Assembly: GCF_900119365.1 (NCBI RefSeq) | Contig: NZ_FPJO01000032.1 | Span: 1 to 64,000, forward strand | DNA: 64,000 nucleotides | Direction of reading: 5' to 3' | DNA from: Streptomyces atratus | GTDB taxonomy: Bacteria > Actinomycetota > Actinomycetes > Streptomycetales > Streptomycetaceae | Part shown: piece after piece, positions 8,644-19,045 of the stretch | Layout: every line of letters starts with the position of its first letter | How positions within the stretch are numbered: position 1 is the stretch's first letter | Translations under genes and position numbers: made by a program | Notes under the pieces: model-generated | The model's input: the letters and a program-made list of their open reading frames with translations, nothing else | The model's database searches: none | Told to the model about the DNA's origin: nothing

Positions 8644-8655
8644 CTCGTGCCTCGC

Positions 8656-9398
8656 TCAGCGGCGCACCTTGCGGGTGGCCCGCAGCCACTCCTTGTTCAT
8701 GGCCGAGATCGACGGCAGCGGGATGCCCTTGGGGCAGGCGGTGGCGCACTCCCCGGTGAGGGTGCAGCCGCCGAAGCCCTCGCTGTCCATCTGGCCGACC
8801 ATGTCGAGGACCCGGGTCTCGCGCTCCGGGGCGCCCTGCGGCAGGACGTTGAGGTGGTTGATCTTCGCCGAGGTGAAGAGCATCGCCGAGCCGTTGGGGC
8901 AGGCCGCCACACAGGCGCCGCAGCCGATGCACTCGGCGTGCTCGAAGGCGAAGTCGGCGTCCGGCTTGGGCACCGGGGTGGCGTGCGCCTCGGGGGCGGT
9001 GCCGGTCGGGGCGGAGATGTAGCCGCCCGCCTGGATGATCCGGTCGAAGGCCGAGCGGTCCACGACCAGGTCCTTGACGACCGGGAAGGCCGAGGCGCGC
9101 CACGGTTCGATGTCGATGGTGTCGCCGTCCTCGAAGGACCGCATGTGGAGCTGGCAGGTGGTGGTGCGCTCGGGGCCGTGGGCATCGCCGTTGATGACGA
9201 GGCTGCAGGCGCCGCAGATGCCCTCGCGGCAGTCGTGGTCGAAGGCGACGGGGTCGTCGCCGGCGAGGATGAGTTCCTCGTTGAGGGTGTCGAGCATTTC
9301 GAGGAACGACATGTCCTGCGAGATGCCGTCCACTTCGTAGGTGGACATGGCGCCGGGTGCGTCGGCGTTCTTCTGGCGCCAGACGCGCAGGGTGAGCT

Positions 9399-9402
<4 letters not shown>
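8656..9402 (-). CDS. sdhB: Succinate dehydrogenase iron-sulfur subunit
   Basis: A 248-residue iron-sulfur subunit of complex II (succinate:menaquinone oxidoreductase type), passing electrons from the flavoprotein to the membrane subunit. The plant-type ferredoxin domain shows CREGICGACSLVING for the [2Fe-2S] cluster; the C-terminal half has CIGCGACVAACPNG and CTLTGECATACPKGI for the [4Fe-4S] and [3Fe-4S] clusters. The ATG at 9402 (MKLTLRVWRQ) overlaps the sdhA stop by four bases, so translation is coupled. It is the last gene of a three-gene operon and ends at the hairpin at 8605-8643. Confidence 0.96.
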
Positions 9403-11348
<1,946 letters not shown>

Positions 11349-11349
11349 G

Positions 11350-12057
11350 TCAGCTCACGACTCCGGTCATGACGGCGACGGGTACGGAGATGAAGCCCAC
11401 CGTCAGCACCAGTGCGAGGACGTTGGCGATGGTCCTGAGAACACGCTCGCGGGTCGCTCTGCCCGCGCCGAGGGTCTGTGCGGCGCTCCAGAAGCCGTGC
11501 TGGACGTGGAGTCCGAGGGCGAGCATGGCGACGATGTAGATGAGGTTGCCGTACCAGGTGGAGAAGGTGTCGATCACGTTCTGGTACGGGTGCCCGGACT
11601 GGAATCCGCCGGAGTGCACGGTGCCCGTCGTCAGGTCGAGGATGTGCCAGACGATGAACAGGGCGAGGATGATCCCGCCCCAGCGCATGGTGCGGGTGGC
11701 ATAGCCGGCGCGCGGCTTCTTGTGTACGTACTTGGCGGGGCGCGCCCGGATGTCGCGGCGGCTCAGCTGGTACGCGGAGACGGCGTGCAGCACCACGGCG
11801 GCAACGAGCACGACGCGGACGATCCACAGGGCCCACTCGTAGTGCAGGAAGGGCTCGCCCATGGTCCGCAGCCAGTGCGCGTAATGGTTGAACTCTCCGG
11901 ACCCGAAGAAGATCTTCAGGTTGCCGATCATATGGACGACCAAGTAGAGCAGCATGATCAAGCCGCTCACGGCCATGATCGTCTTCTTGCCGACGGACGA
12001 GTCCCAGAGCGTACGCGTCATGGACGGCCGTCGGTCCGTCCGGGTTGCCAATGCCAT
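11350..12057 (-). CDS. sdhC: Succinate dehydrogenase cytochrome b subunit
   Basis: A membrane anchor subunit of about 235 residues with five hydrophobic segments (IMAVSGLIMLLYLVVHMIG; IVRVVLVAAVVLHAVSAYQL; GIILALFIVWHILDL; LIYIVAMLALGLHV; VLALVLTVGFISVPVAVM). Histidines in VVHMIG, VLHAVS, VWHIL and LGLHVQHG are candidate ligands for two haems b, as in the single-polypeptide B. subtilis-type anchor; no sdhD is expected or seen. The ATG at 12057 (MALATRTDRR) is chosen over the longer frame from 12087, which would run into the regulator-binding region. First gene of the sdhCAB operon, divergent from a LysR gene. Confidence 0.93.
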   Translation of the reverse strand: MALATRTDRRPSMTRTLWDSSVGKKTIMAVSGLIMLLYLVVHMIGNLKIFFGSGEFNHYAHWLRTMGEPFLHYEWALWIVRVVLVAAVVLHAVSAYQLSRRDIRARPAKYVHKKPRAGYATRTMRWGGIILALFIVWHILDLTTGTVHSGGFQSGHPYQNVIDTFSTWYGNLIYIVAMLALGLHVQHGFWSAAQTLGAGRATRERVLRTIANVLALVLTVGFISVPVAVMTGVVS

Positions 12058-12088
12058 GGACACGACACTAGGACCGATCCACCTCATC

Positions 12089-12131
12089 AGTCCAAGACAT
12101 GGAATGGCTCATGTTCATAGGCTTGGACTAT
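12089..12131. promoter_or_regulatory. LysR-type regulator sites in the sdhC-lysR divergent region
   Basis: ATAG-N7-CTAT (12117-12120 and 12128-12131) is a classic LysR T-N11-A box, 22 bases before the LysR start. A wider inverted repeat, AGTCCAAG (12089-12096) and CTTGGACT (12122-12129), spans the space to sdhC. The layout fits autorepression of the regulator and control of sdhCAB. Confidence 0.6.
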
Positions 12132-12153
12132 CGTGGCCGATCGAGGTGGGCGT

Positions 12154-13044
12154 ATGCAGTTCCAGCAGCTGATGTATTTCGTGGCCGTGGCCGAGACCCG
12201 GCACTTCACCCGTGCCGCCGAGGAGGTGCACGTCTCGCAGCCCTCGCTCTCCCAACAGATCAGGGCGCTGGAGAGCGAGCTGGGGGCGGAGCTGTTCAGC
12301 CGGGCCCGCGGCAACATCACGCTCACCGACGCGGGCGAGGCCCTGCTGCCGCTGGCCCGCCGCATCCTCGCGGACGCCGACACAGCACGCCACGAGGTGC
12401 AGGAACTGGCGCAGCTGCGCCGGGGCCGGGTCAGGCTCGGCGCGACGCCCAGCCTCTGCACGGGCCTGCTCCCCGAGGTGCTGCGTGCCTTCCACGACCG
12501 GCATCCGGGGATCCGGCTGCTGCTGGAGGAGGGCGGCTCGCTCGACCTGGTACGGGAGCTGGCGCGTGGCGCACTCGATCTCGCCCTGATCGTGCTGCCG
12601 CTGCCCGCCGCGTCCCCCGCGCTCACTGCGGTCGAGCTGCTCCAGGAGGACCTGGTCGTGGTGTCCTCGGCGCAGGCACCGCGGCCCGGCCGGGGCGGGA
12701 GCGTACGGATCGCCGACCTCCAGGGCGAGCCCCTGGTGATGTTCCGGCACGGCTACGACCTGCGGGAGCTGACGGTCGCCGCCTGCCGGGCGGAGGGCTT
12801 CGAGCCCTCGTTCACGGTGGAGGGCGGGGAGATGGACGCGGTGCTCGGATTCGTCCGGGCGGGGCTCGGGATCGCGGTGGTGCCCAGCATGGTCGCCGGC
12901 CGGTCCGGTCACGGCCTGCGGACCACACCGCTGGCCCGGCCGGGCCTGCGGCGCACGATCGCACTCGCGCACCGCAGCGACGTGGCTCCGCCGCGCGCCG
13001 CGCGCGAGCTGCAGAAGGTGCTGCTCGCCGCCGGACGGGCCTGA
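12154..13044 (+). CDS. LysR-family transcriptional regulator
   Basis: A 296-residue LysR regulator. The N-terminal winged helix reads MQFQQLMYFVAVAETRHFTRAAEEVHVSQPSLSQQIRALE, a textbook LysR HTH, and residues about 90-290 form the periplasmic-binding-like effector domain. The ATG at 12154 is chosen because GAGGTGG lies 4-10 bases upstream and the protein then starts at the usual LysR position. It is divergent from sdhCAB with an ATAG-N7-CTAT box between, so it probably regulates that operon and itself; the effector is unknown. A bidirectional terminator separates it from the c-di-GMP gene. Confidence 0.93.
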   Translation: MQFQQLMYFVAVAETRHFTRAAEEVHVSQPSLSQQIRALESELGAELFSRARGNITLTDAGEALLPLARRILADADTARHEVQELAQLRRGRVRLGATPSLCTGLLPEVLRAFHDRHPGIRLLLEEGGSLDLVRELARGALDLALIVLPLPAASPALTAVELLQEDLVVVSSAQAPRPGRGGSVRIADLQGEPLVMFRHGYDLRELTVAACRAEGFEPSFTVEGGEMDAVLGFVRAGLGIAVVPSMVAGRSGHGLRTTPLARPGLRRTIALAHRSDVAPPRAARELQKVLLAAGRA

Positions 13045-13046
13045 AC

Positions 13047-13074
13047 CGGCCCGTCCGGCGGCGGGGACGGGCCG
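13047..13074. terminator. Bidirectional terminator between lysR and the GGDEF-EAL gene
   Basis: CGGCCCGTCC (13047-13056) and GGACGGGCCG (13065-13074) form a 10-bp stem with an 8-base loop between convergent genes. Confidence 0.65.
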
Positions 13075-13086
13075 CCCCCGCCTCCC

Positions 13087-15261
13087 TCACACCGCGTCGG
13101 CCAGCAGCAGCGAGTGGATCCGGTCAGGCGCGCCCGGCCGGGCGTAGTACCAGCCCTGAGCCGTGTCGCAGCCCAGCTTGCGCAGCTGCTCCGCCTGGGC
13201 CCCGGTCTCCACGCCCTCCACCGTGACCGCGAGGTCCAGGCTGTGCGCCAGCGAGACGATCCCCTCGACGATCTTCAGATCGACCGGGTCGGCCGGGTGC
13301 TGCTGCATGCCCATCGTGAAGGAACGGTCCAGCTTGAGGACGCTCACCGGCAGCCGGCGCAGATTCGCCAGGTTCGAGTACCCGGTGCCGAAGTCGTCGA
13401 GCGCTATGTCCACGCCCATTTCGGCCAGTTGCCGCAGCGGCTTGAGCAGGTCGTCGTCCGCGCCGATGAGCGCGGACTCGGTGACCTCCAGGCAGAGCGC
13501 CCCGGGTTCGAGCCCCGAGCGCTCCAGCACGTCGACCGTCTCGGCGACCAGCCGGGGATGGTGCAGCTGGGTGGGTGAGAGGTTGACGTTGATCCGCAGT
13601 GGACCGCCGTCGGTGTGCCGCTCCTGCCAGAAGTTGGCCTGCCGTACGGACTCCTCCAGCACCCAGCGGCCCAGCGGCACGATCAGCCCGGTGTGCTCGG
13701 CGAGCGGAATGAACCGGTCCGGGCCGAGCACCCCGTGCTGCGGGTGGCACCAGCGCACCAGCGCCTCCGCACCGTGCACCGTGCCGTCGTCGAGGTGCAC
13801 GAGCGGCTGGTACTCGATGAAGAACTCGCCGCGTTCCAGGGCGGCGGGCAGCGCGGTGGTCAGCCCGTGCCGCGTGATGGCACGGGCGTCCGCCTCGTCG
13901 TCGGCGAGCTCGAAGCGGTTGCCGCCCGCCGACTTGGCCCGGTACATCGTGATGTCGGCGCTGCGCAGCACCTCGGCGGCGTTGCGCTCGCGGGCCGGCC
14001 CTTCGACGACCCCGATGGATCCGCGTACGGTCAGCTCACGGCCGTCCAGGCGGACAGGGGTACCGAGCACGCCGAGGATGCGGCAGGCGAGTTCGGCGAC
14101 CTCCGTCTCGGTGTCGGGGCCGGTGGTCAGGGCCACGAACTCGTCGCCGCCGAGCCTCGCGACCATCTCGCCGGGCGCGGTCGCGCAGCTCTGCAGCCGG
14201 TCGGCCACCTCGACCAGCAGCCGGTCCCCGGACGCGTGGCCGAGGCTGTCGTTGATCGCCTTGAAGCCGTCCAGGTCGAGGTAGCACAGGCCGAATCGGC
14301 TGGTGTCGTCGGCGGACAGCGCCTTCTCCAGCCGCTCGAAGAACAGCGTCCGGTTGGGCAGGCCGGTGAGCGCGTCGTGCGTGGCCTCGTACCGCAGCCG
14401 CAGGTTGAGCAGCCGGCGCTCGGTGGTGTCCTCCATCAGCGCCAGCTGGTACTGCGGCTTGCCCTCGGCGTCACGCAGCAGGGACACCGTCAGATTGGTC
14501 CACAGCACGGTGCCGTCGTTGCGGTAGTACGGCTTCTCGACCCGGTAGTGCTCGCGTTCGCCGCGCACCAGCTCGTCGTAGTACTTCCAGACGTGCGGCG
14601 AGTCCTCGGGGTGGACCCATTCGTTGACCTTGTGGCTGCGCACATGGTGGTCGAGTCCGCCGAACATCCGGGTGAGGGTGTCGTTGACCTCCAGCACATT
14701 GCCGTCCAGGTCGGCGATGCCGATGCCGATGGCCGCGTCCTTGAACACGGCGCGGAAACGCGCCTCGGTCGCGTGCAGTGCCCGTTCGGCGTCGGAGCGG
14801 GCGGTGAGCGCCGAACGCGCGATGGCCTCCTGCTCGGACAGGGTGCGCTCGCGCAGCGCCTGGGTGAAGCCGCCCGCGAGGGCGTGCTGGATCCGGGCGC
14901 AGCGGGCCCTGCTGTCCTCCGTCGACAACGCCGTCACGCCGTTGCCTCCGCAGTAGAGCACCAGGTACGAGTCGACGACGCCGAGCGTGCTGCTCAGCGC
15001 GTCCGGGTCCGTGCAGTGCGCGGCGACGAGGGCGGCTCCCACCTCGCTCGCGGGCGCCGCGTCGAAGGGCCGGGCGTGCAGGATGTCGCTGAGCCCGCGG
15101 GCCAGCGGCAGCAGATGCTGTTCGAACTCCGTGCGCGTCAAGGAGGTGGCCGTCGAGGGGAAGATGGCCCGGCTCCAGATCGTGGCGAATCTCCGGAGCC
15201 GGTCCTCGGGACCGTCGGGCTCCGTGTCCGGCGTACCGGACGACTGGGCGGGAATGCTCAC
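13087..15261 (-). CDS. rmdA: PAS-GGDEF-EAL bifunctional c-di-GMP enzyme
   Basis: A 724-residue soluble protein that can make and break cyclic di-GMP. Residues about 1-165 are an unclassified helical sensor-like region; a PAS/PAC domain follows (about 165-290, FKDAAIGIGIADLDGNVLEVN). The GGDEF domain is intact (MVARLGGDEFVALT) but lacks an RxxD inhibitory site just upstream. The EAL domain is complete by eye: AEALVRW, NVNLSPTQL, LEVTESALI, ALDDFGTGYSNL, LKLDRSF and EGVE. No membrane segment is seen. The domain order and nearby sdh/LysR synteny match, from memory, S. coelicolor RmdA (SCO0928), which affects aerial mycelium formation; the symbol rests on that. Its start overlaps the methyltransferase stop by four bases. 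Confidence 0.85.
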   Translation of the reverse strand: MSIPAQSSGTPDTEPDGPEDRLRRFATIWSRAIFPSTATSLTRTEFEQHLLPLARGLSDILHARPFDAAPASEVGAALVAAHCTDPDALSSTLGVVDSYLVLYCGGNGVTALSTEDSRARCARIQHALAGGFTQALRERTLSEQEAIARSALTARSDAERALHATEARFRAVFKDAAIGIGIADLDGNVLEVNDTLTRMFGGLDHHVRSHKVNEWVHPEDSPHVWKYYDELVRGEREHYRVEKPYYRNDGTVLWTNLTVSLLRDAEGKPQYQLALMEDTTERRLLNLRLRYEATHDALTGLPNRTLFFERLEKALSADDTSRFGLCYLDLDGFKAINDSLGHASGDRLLVEVADRLQSCATAPGEMVARLGGDEFVALTTGPDTETEVAELACRILGVLGTPVRLDGRELTVRGSIGVVEGPARERNAAEVLRSADITMYRAKSAGGNRFELADDEADARAITRHGLTTALPAALERGEFFIEYQPLVHLDDGTVHGAEALVRWCHPQHGVLGPDRFIPLAEHTGLIVPLGRWVLEESVRQANFWQERHTDGGPLRINVNLSPTQLHHPRLVAETVDVLERSGLEPGALCLEVTESALIGADDDLLKPLRQLAEMGVDIALDDFGTGYSNLANLRRLPVSVLKLDRSFTMGMQQHPADPVDLKIVEGIVSLAHSLDLAVTVEGVETGAQAEQLRKLGCDTAQGWYYARPGAPDRIHSLLLADAV

Positions 15262-16076
15262 GCCTTGCGTCCCACTCCCGCGAAGCCCGAGAACGCGAAT
15301 GGGTCCTCCTGCTCCGCCGCCACCGGGGTGTCCGGGCGCCAGTGCGGCATCGACACGAGTCCGGGCTCGACCATCTCGTACCCCTCGAAGAAGCTCGCGA
15401 TCTCGTCGCGGGACCGCATGACCAGGGGGTTGCGGATGCTCTTGTAGACCTCGACCGTGCCGCCCGCCTCTTCCCGGGTGAGCGGAATGCCCTCGTACGA
15501 GGCGTGGGTGAGGACGATGAGACTGCCGGGGGCGAGTGCTTCGCGCAGTTCGGCGACCGCGGTCTGCGGGTCGTCGGAGTCCTCGATGAAGTGGAGCACC
15601 GCGACGAGCAGCAGGGCCACCGGGCGGTCCAGGTCGAGCAGTCCGCAGACCTCCGGACTCTTCACGATCTCGTGCGGGCGGCGCAGATCCGCGGCAGCGA
15701 TCACCGCCCGGTCGTTTCCGTCGAGCACGGCCTGGCTGTGCGCCACCGCGACCGGGTCGTGATCGACGTATGCCACCCGGGCCTCGGGGTCGGCCGCCTG
15801 GGCGACTTCGTGGACATTGCCGAAGGTCGGTATTCCGGAGCCGATGTCCAGAAACTGGGTGATGCCCTCACTCACTGCGTAACGCACGGCTCTGCGCATA
15901 AACGCGCGATTCGCCTGCATGATCTTGGGGAGTCCAGGCATGAACTCCATGGCCTTGCGCGCCGCTTCCCGGTCCACCTCGAAATTGTGCGATCCGCCCA
16001 GATAGAAGTCGTACATGCGGGACACGCTCGGCACCGAAATGTCTATGCCTCGCGGTGCCCAGGCGGGACGCTCCAT
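15258..16076 (-). CDS. SAM-dependent methyltransferase (SAV2177/DUF574 family)
   Basis: A 272-residue methyltransferase of a family expanded in Streptomyces. Features are the family opening DISVPSVSRMYDFYLGGSHNFEVDREAA, the SAM-binding loop FLDIGSGIPTFGNVHEVAQ, then VAYVDHDPVAVAHSQ, and ALLLVAVLHFIEDSDDP. The ATG at 16076 is preferred because GGAG lies six bases upstream; TTG 16091 is less likely. Its stop overlaps the start of the GGDEF-EAL gene by four bases, so the two are translated together. The methyl acceptor is unknown. The coupling hints at a link to c-di-GMP signalling, which is inference. Confidence 0.9.
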   Translation of the reverse strand: MERPAWAPRGIDISVPSVSRMYDFYLGGSHNFEVDREAARKAMEFMPGLPKIMQANRAFMRRAVRYAVSEGITQFLDIGSGIPTFGNVHEVAQAADPEARVAYVDHDPVAVAHSQAVLDGNDRAVIAAADLRRPHEIVKSPEVCGLLDLDRPVALLLVAVLHFIEDSDDPQTAVAELREALAPGSLIVLTHASYEGIPLTREEAGGTVEVYKSIRNPLVMRSRDEIASFFEGYEMVEPGLVSMPHWRPDTPVAAEQEDPFAFSGFAGVGRKA

Positions 16077-16118
16077 CAATGTCTCCAACAAGTCGCCACG
16101 GCGATCCGGCCATGTTCA

Positions 16119-16134
16119 TGGTCAGTGTTGACCA
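16119..16134. promoter_or_regulatory. Perfect inverted repeat upstream of the methyltransferase/rmdA operon
   Basis: TGGTCA-GTGT-TGACCA is a perfect 6-bp inverted repeat with a four-base centre, about 43 bases before the methyltransferase ATG. It is placed where an operator for the operon would lie. The binding protein is unknown; the match to a BldD box is only partial. Confidence 0.45.
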
Positions 16135-16772
16135 GAGGCTACTGATCGTCCGCCAAGAGAGCGAGCGGAAACGGAAATTAGCCGTCCGTTATTGGTCACA
16201 CACCAGTGGCATGTGCAACCAACCCGTCGCTACGGGTGACATTTGACATCGGACCGCTCCGGGGAGGCGTCGCGCCGACGACACCCTGCACCGCTCACAC
16301 CTTGGCCGTTGAAGTAGCCGGTGACGCGGCCGGTTTCACATCGCGGAGAAAAGGTCTGGACCGGATGACGGCCGATGTCCTGCCACTTGACTCCGTCGGA
16401 CCGATTGCGGGTGGCAAATCACTTGGCGGCGACGTGATTGGCAGCATTCTTTACCAATGCGGCAATAGCCGTTCGCTCCACGGGGAAGGCACCTGCGCCG
16501 GCCTGCTCCACCGACCGTACGACCCCCGCGTCGAACCACCGCTCGCCGCAGGGCAGGCAAGAGGTTCGGCCAGGATGCCGCGTCAACTCACTTACTGGAC
16601 AACCTGGTTGCAGATCGCGCTCGCTCCAACCGCCACCTTGGGCACGGACCGCGTGCCCGATGGGCTCACCAGGGCCTCATGGCTTCCCCCGGCGGCAAAC
16701 ACCCGCCGCCCCATATCCCCACCATCAGGCGAATCCCGCCCTCGCACCGCGTGTCCCGCGAGCGGCCGGAAC
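16135..16772. other. Gene-poor stretch with no recognised feature
   Basis: This 638-base gap lies between the divergent methyltransferase and proline-rich protein genes. One open frame crosses it on the plus strand in phase with the proline-rich protein, but the translation has no domain and unnatural composition, so I treat it as non-coding. TTGGT/ACCAA inverted-repeat elements occur at about 16193-16230. No tRNA, riboswitch or terminator was recognised. Confidence 0.4.
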
Positions 16773-17303
16773 ATGCTCCCGGTCGTGTACGGATCACTCA
16801 TAGGACGGCTCACGGCAGCCGTCGCCCTGCTCTGGCTGCTGAGCGCCCCGGCGCCCGCGGTTGCGGACAGCTGCGCATACGCCTCCATCGGTGAGAGCGG
16901 CGGCAGTTCATCGGTCGCCACGTCGGGCGACGGCAGCTGCCACGCGGGCCCGATGCCCGAGCCGACGCCACCGCCCACACCACGACCGCCGCCCCCGCCC
17001 CCGCCACCTCCGCCGACTCCGCCACCTCCTCCTCCCCCACCGCCACCCGCACCGCCGCGACCGGAGCCGGAGCCCGTGCCCCCACTGCCTGCACCCACAC
17101 CCACTCCTACGCCCACACCGACACCCGCGCCCACACCCTCCGCACGCCCCACACCGCCCACGCCCCGGCCCGTGGCCCTGCCCGCCTACCGCAAGCCGGC
17201 ACGCAAGGCCGTGCGGCACGGCACCTCCCTGGTCACCCTCACCCTGGTGATCACGGCGCCCGCGGTGTTCGCCGTCGCCGTACTGCGTCCACGCTCCCGC
17301 TGA
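16773..17303 (+). CDS. Secreted proline-rich protein with C-terminal membrane segment
   Basis: A 176-residue protein. Residues about 10-32 (RLTAAVALLWLLSAPAPAVADS) look like a signal peptide with an AxA-type cleavage site. Then comes a short cysteine-bearing segment (two Cys), a roughly 80-residue low-complexity tract of PPPPP, PTPTPTP and PEPEP units that would span the wall, and a C-terminal hydrophobic helix (SLVTLTLVITAPAVFAVAV) followed by a basic RPRSR tail. It therefore looks anchored in the membrane at its C-terminus. The ATG at 16773 has only a weak GGCCGGA site; GTG 16785 is possible. It is 16 bases upstream of the DUF4239 gene and probably co-transcribed. Function unknown. Confidence 0.6.
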   Translation: MLPVVYGSLIGRLTAAVALLWLLSAPAPAVADSCAYASIGESGGSSSVATSGDGSCHAGPMPEPTPPPTPRPPPPPPPPPPTPPPPPPPPPPAPPRPEPEPVPPLPAPTPTPTPTPTPAPTPSARPTPPTPRPVALPAYRKPARKAVRHGTSLVTLTLVITAPAVFAVAVLRPRSR

Positions 17304-17319
17304 CCTCCGGAGGATCACC

Positions 17320-18087
17320 ATGTCGGAATGGCTTGTTCTCGCCCTCGCCATGGTCGCGGCGAGCGCCGTCGTCCTGACCATCGCCGTGCTCAACAACCGC
17401 CGGGTCGGGGAGGACGACGACCCGTCCGAAACCCCTGACGTCATCGAGTACATGACGATGATGATCGGCGTGGTCTACGCGATCGTGCTGGGCCTCGCCA
17501 TCGCGGGTGTCTGGGAGGGCCGCGGCGCCGCCCAGGAGTACGTACGCCTGGAGGCCCAGGCCCTGCACGAGGTGCAGGCCCGCTCCGCCGTCTACCCGGC
17601 CGAGGTGCGCTCCCGCATCCGCGCCGACGTCGACGCCTATGTCCACCACGTCGTCCACGACGAGTGGCGGGCTATGAGCGAGCACGGCACCCTCACCGCC
17701 GAGGGGACCCGCCTCCTGGACCGGGTGCGCGCCGACGTCACCCAGTACCGGCCGAGGAACGACCACGAGGGGCAGGCATATCAGCCACTGGTCGACGAGG
17801 TGGCCGCGGCCGACGACGCGCGCAGCGCACGCGGCCAGAGCGCCGGTGCGACCATGCCGGGCGTGGTCTGGTTCGGCCTGATCATCGGAGCTCTGGTGAC
17901 CGTCGGGCTGTTGTTCACGCTGCAGATCCGCAGAACCTTCCGCGAACTGCTGCTGGCCGGCCTCTTCAGTGTCCTGATCGCCTTTCTGCTCTTCCTGATC
18001 TGGGACTTCGACTCCCCCTTCGGGCGGGAGATCTCGGCCACCGCGGCGCCGTTCCTCGATCTGTTCCCGCGCGCCGCGGGCGGATAG
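17320..18087 (+). CDS. DUF4239-family membrane protein
   Basis: A 255-residue membrane protein resembling the DUF4239 (bestrophin-like) family. It has N-terminal hydrophobic segments (LVLALAMVAASAVVLTIAVL and MMIGVVYAIVLGLAIAGVW), a long charged helical middle (about residues 65-170, YVRLEAQALHEVQARSAVYP) and two C-terminal membrane helices (VVWFGLIIGALVTVGLLF and LLLAGLFSVLIAFLLFLIW) ending near DSPFGREISATAAPF, the usual family ending. GGAGG before the ATG is a good ribosome-binding site. It follows the proline-rich secreted protein gene by 16 bases; a functional link is plausible but unproven. Confidence 0.82.
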   Translation: MSEWLVLALAMVAASAVVLTIAVLNNRRVGEDDDPSETPDVIEYMTMMIGVVYAIVLGLAIAGVWEGRGAAQEYVRLEAQALHEVQARSAVYPAEVRSRIRADVDAYVHHVVHDEWRAMSEHGTLTAEGTRLLDRVRADVTQYRPRNDHEGQAYQPLVDEVAAADDARSARGQSAGATMPGVVWFGLIIGALVTVGLLFTLQIRRTFRELLLAGLFSVLIAFLLFLIWDFDSPFGREISATAAPFLDLFPRAAGG

Positions 18088-18262
18088 CGATCCGCCGGAA
18101 CACGGGTGATGCGCCGCTCGGGCGAAGCCGGTGCCCCGAGCGGCGCACTCCGATCGCGGGCAAAATGCACGACTCCTAGCGTTTGGCGGGTCGAGGTGCA
18201 TTTCTGACACTTTGTGGAAACTCGTTCCGCAAGTGCTCCTCGGGGATCCGGAGGACTCACCC

Positions 18263-18796
18263 ATGCGCGCCGCAATACGTGTCGCACCCGTCGCCCTGCT
18301 CGGCGCCGCACTCGCCCTGACCGCTCCGTCCGCGATCGCGGACGCGGCGATGTCGGGGAGCGCGTCCTCCGCGACCGGATTCACCGTCACTCCGTCGGTG
18401 ATCACGCCGGGAAGCCAGGTCACCCTGGCCGCCCGGGGGTGCCCTACCACCACAACCGCCGGCTCGGGCGTCTTCGACACCGTCACCATTCCCAGAGGCC
18501 GCTCCGTCGCGGCCACGGTCGACTGGGACGCGAGACCCGGCACCTCCTACGAAGTGACGTTCATCTGCGACACGTCGCCCGACTCCCCCGCGAGGTCCGG
18601 TCTCACGATCGCCGCGCCCTCGCACGCGCCCACCACCGGTGCCACGGTGGCCGCGGCCGGTGTGGGGGGCGGGCTCGGTGGCGGAATCGGCACGACGAGC
18701 ACCGTGAAGACCGCCGCCGGAACGGCGTTGGCGCTGATCGCGGCGGCCGGCGCCGTGTATCTGGCACGCCGTCACTGGGAGAGCCGCGCGCACTGA
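18263..18796 (+). CDS. Small secreted protein with C-terminal membrane helix
   Basis: A 177-residue exported protein. It has a signal peptide (RAAIRVAPVALLGAALALTAPSAIADA region), a beta-rich extracellular domain (about 35-115) with two cysteines that could pair (RGCPTTT and FICDTS), a Gly/Ala/Thr linker, and a C-terminal membrane helix (AAGTALALIAAAGAVYLA) followed by RRHWESRAH. There is no LPXTG-type sorting motif. The GGAGG at 18250-18254 fixes the start. This is a common Streptomyces architecture of unknown function. Confidence 0.75.
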   Translation: MRAAIRVAPVALLGAALALTAPSAIADAAMSGSASSATGFTVTPSVITPGSQVTLAARGCPTTTTAGSGVFDTVTIPRGRSVAATVDWDARPGTSYEVTFICDTSPDSPARSGLTIAAPSHAPTTGATVAAAGVGGGLGGGIGTTSTVKTAAGTALALIAAAGAVYLARRHWESRAH

Positions 18797-18833
18797 GAGC
18801 AGGGGCAGTGCGCCGATCGGACGAGAATTCGCT

Positions 18834-18856
18834 CCGGGTCCTGTCGCGGGACCCGG
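18834..18856. terminator. Candidate hairpin after the secreted protein gene
   Basis: CCGGGTCC (18834-18841) pairs with GGACCCGG (18849-18856), an 8-bp stem with a 7-base loop, between the convergent secreted-protein gene and the small ORF at 18869. Confidence 0.45.
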
Positions 18857-18868
18857 GGCGCCGCCGGC

Positions 18869-19045
18869 TCAGCGGCGCTGCGGCACCGTGATCCGGTAGC
18901 CCTCGTCGAGCAGTTCGGGCAGGTAGCGGCGGAGCTGTTCTCCGGCCGGAACCGCTGCGATCATGTGCACGGCGGCGGCCGCACCGAGTCCGGCGGCCAG
19001 TCGCAGCAGTGCCCTGCGCCCCGACAGCCTCTGATCATTTTTCAT
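18869..19045 (-). CDS. Small hypothetical protein with one hydrophobic helix
   Basis: A 58-residue reading frame starting MKNDQRLSGRRALLRL. A twin-Arg-like pair precedes a hydrophobic Ala-rich helix (LAAGLGAAAAVHMIAAVPAG), and the tail EQLRRYLPELLDEGYRITVPQRR has natural composition. The ribosome-binding site is weak. Amino-acid content supports it being real, but it is short and matches no family I recognise. Confidence 0.4.
   Translation of the reverse strand: MKNDQRLSGRRALLRLAAGLGAAAAVHMIAAVPAGEQLRRYLPELLDEGYRITVPQRR

Noticed and set aside
16119..16134. BldD box upstream of the methyltransferase/rmdA operon
   Set aside because: Only one half fits the BldD consensus; kept as an unassigned palindrome.
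17000..17160. CRISPR-like or tandem repeat array
   Set aside because: The repetition is imperfect proline/threonine codon repetition inside a coding region, with no spacers.
16592..17161. Gly/Val-rich minus-strand frame opposite the proline-rich protein
   Set aside because: The glycine and valine runs are simply the complement of proline and threonine repeats; no start signals.
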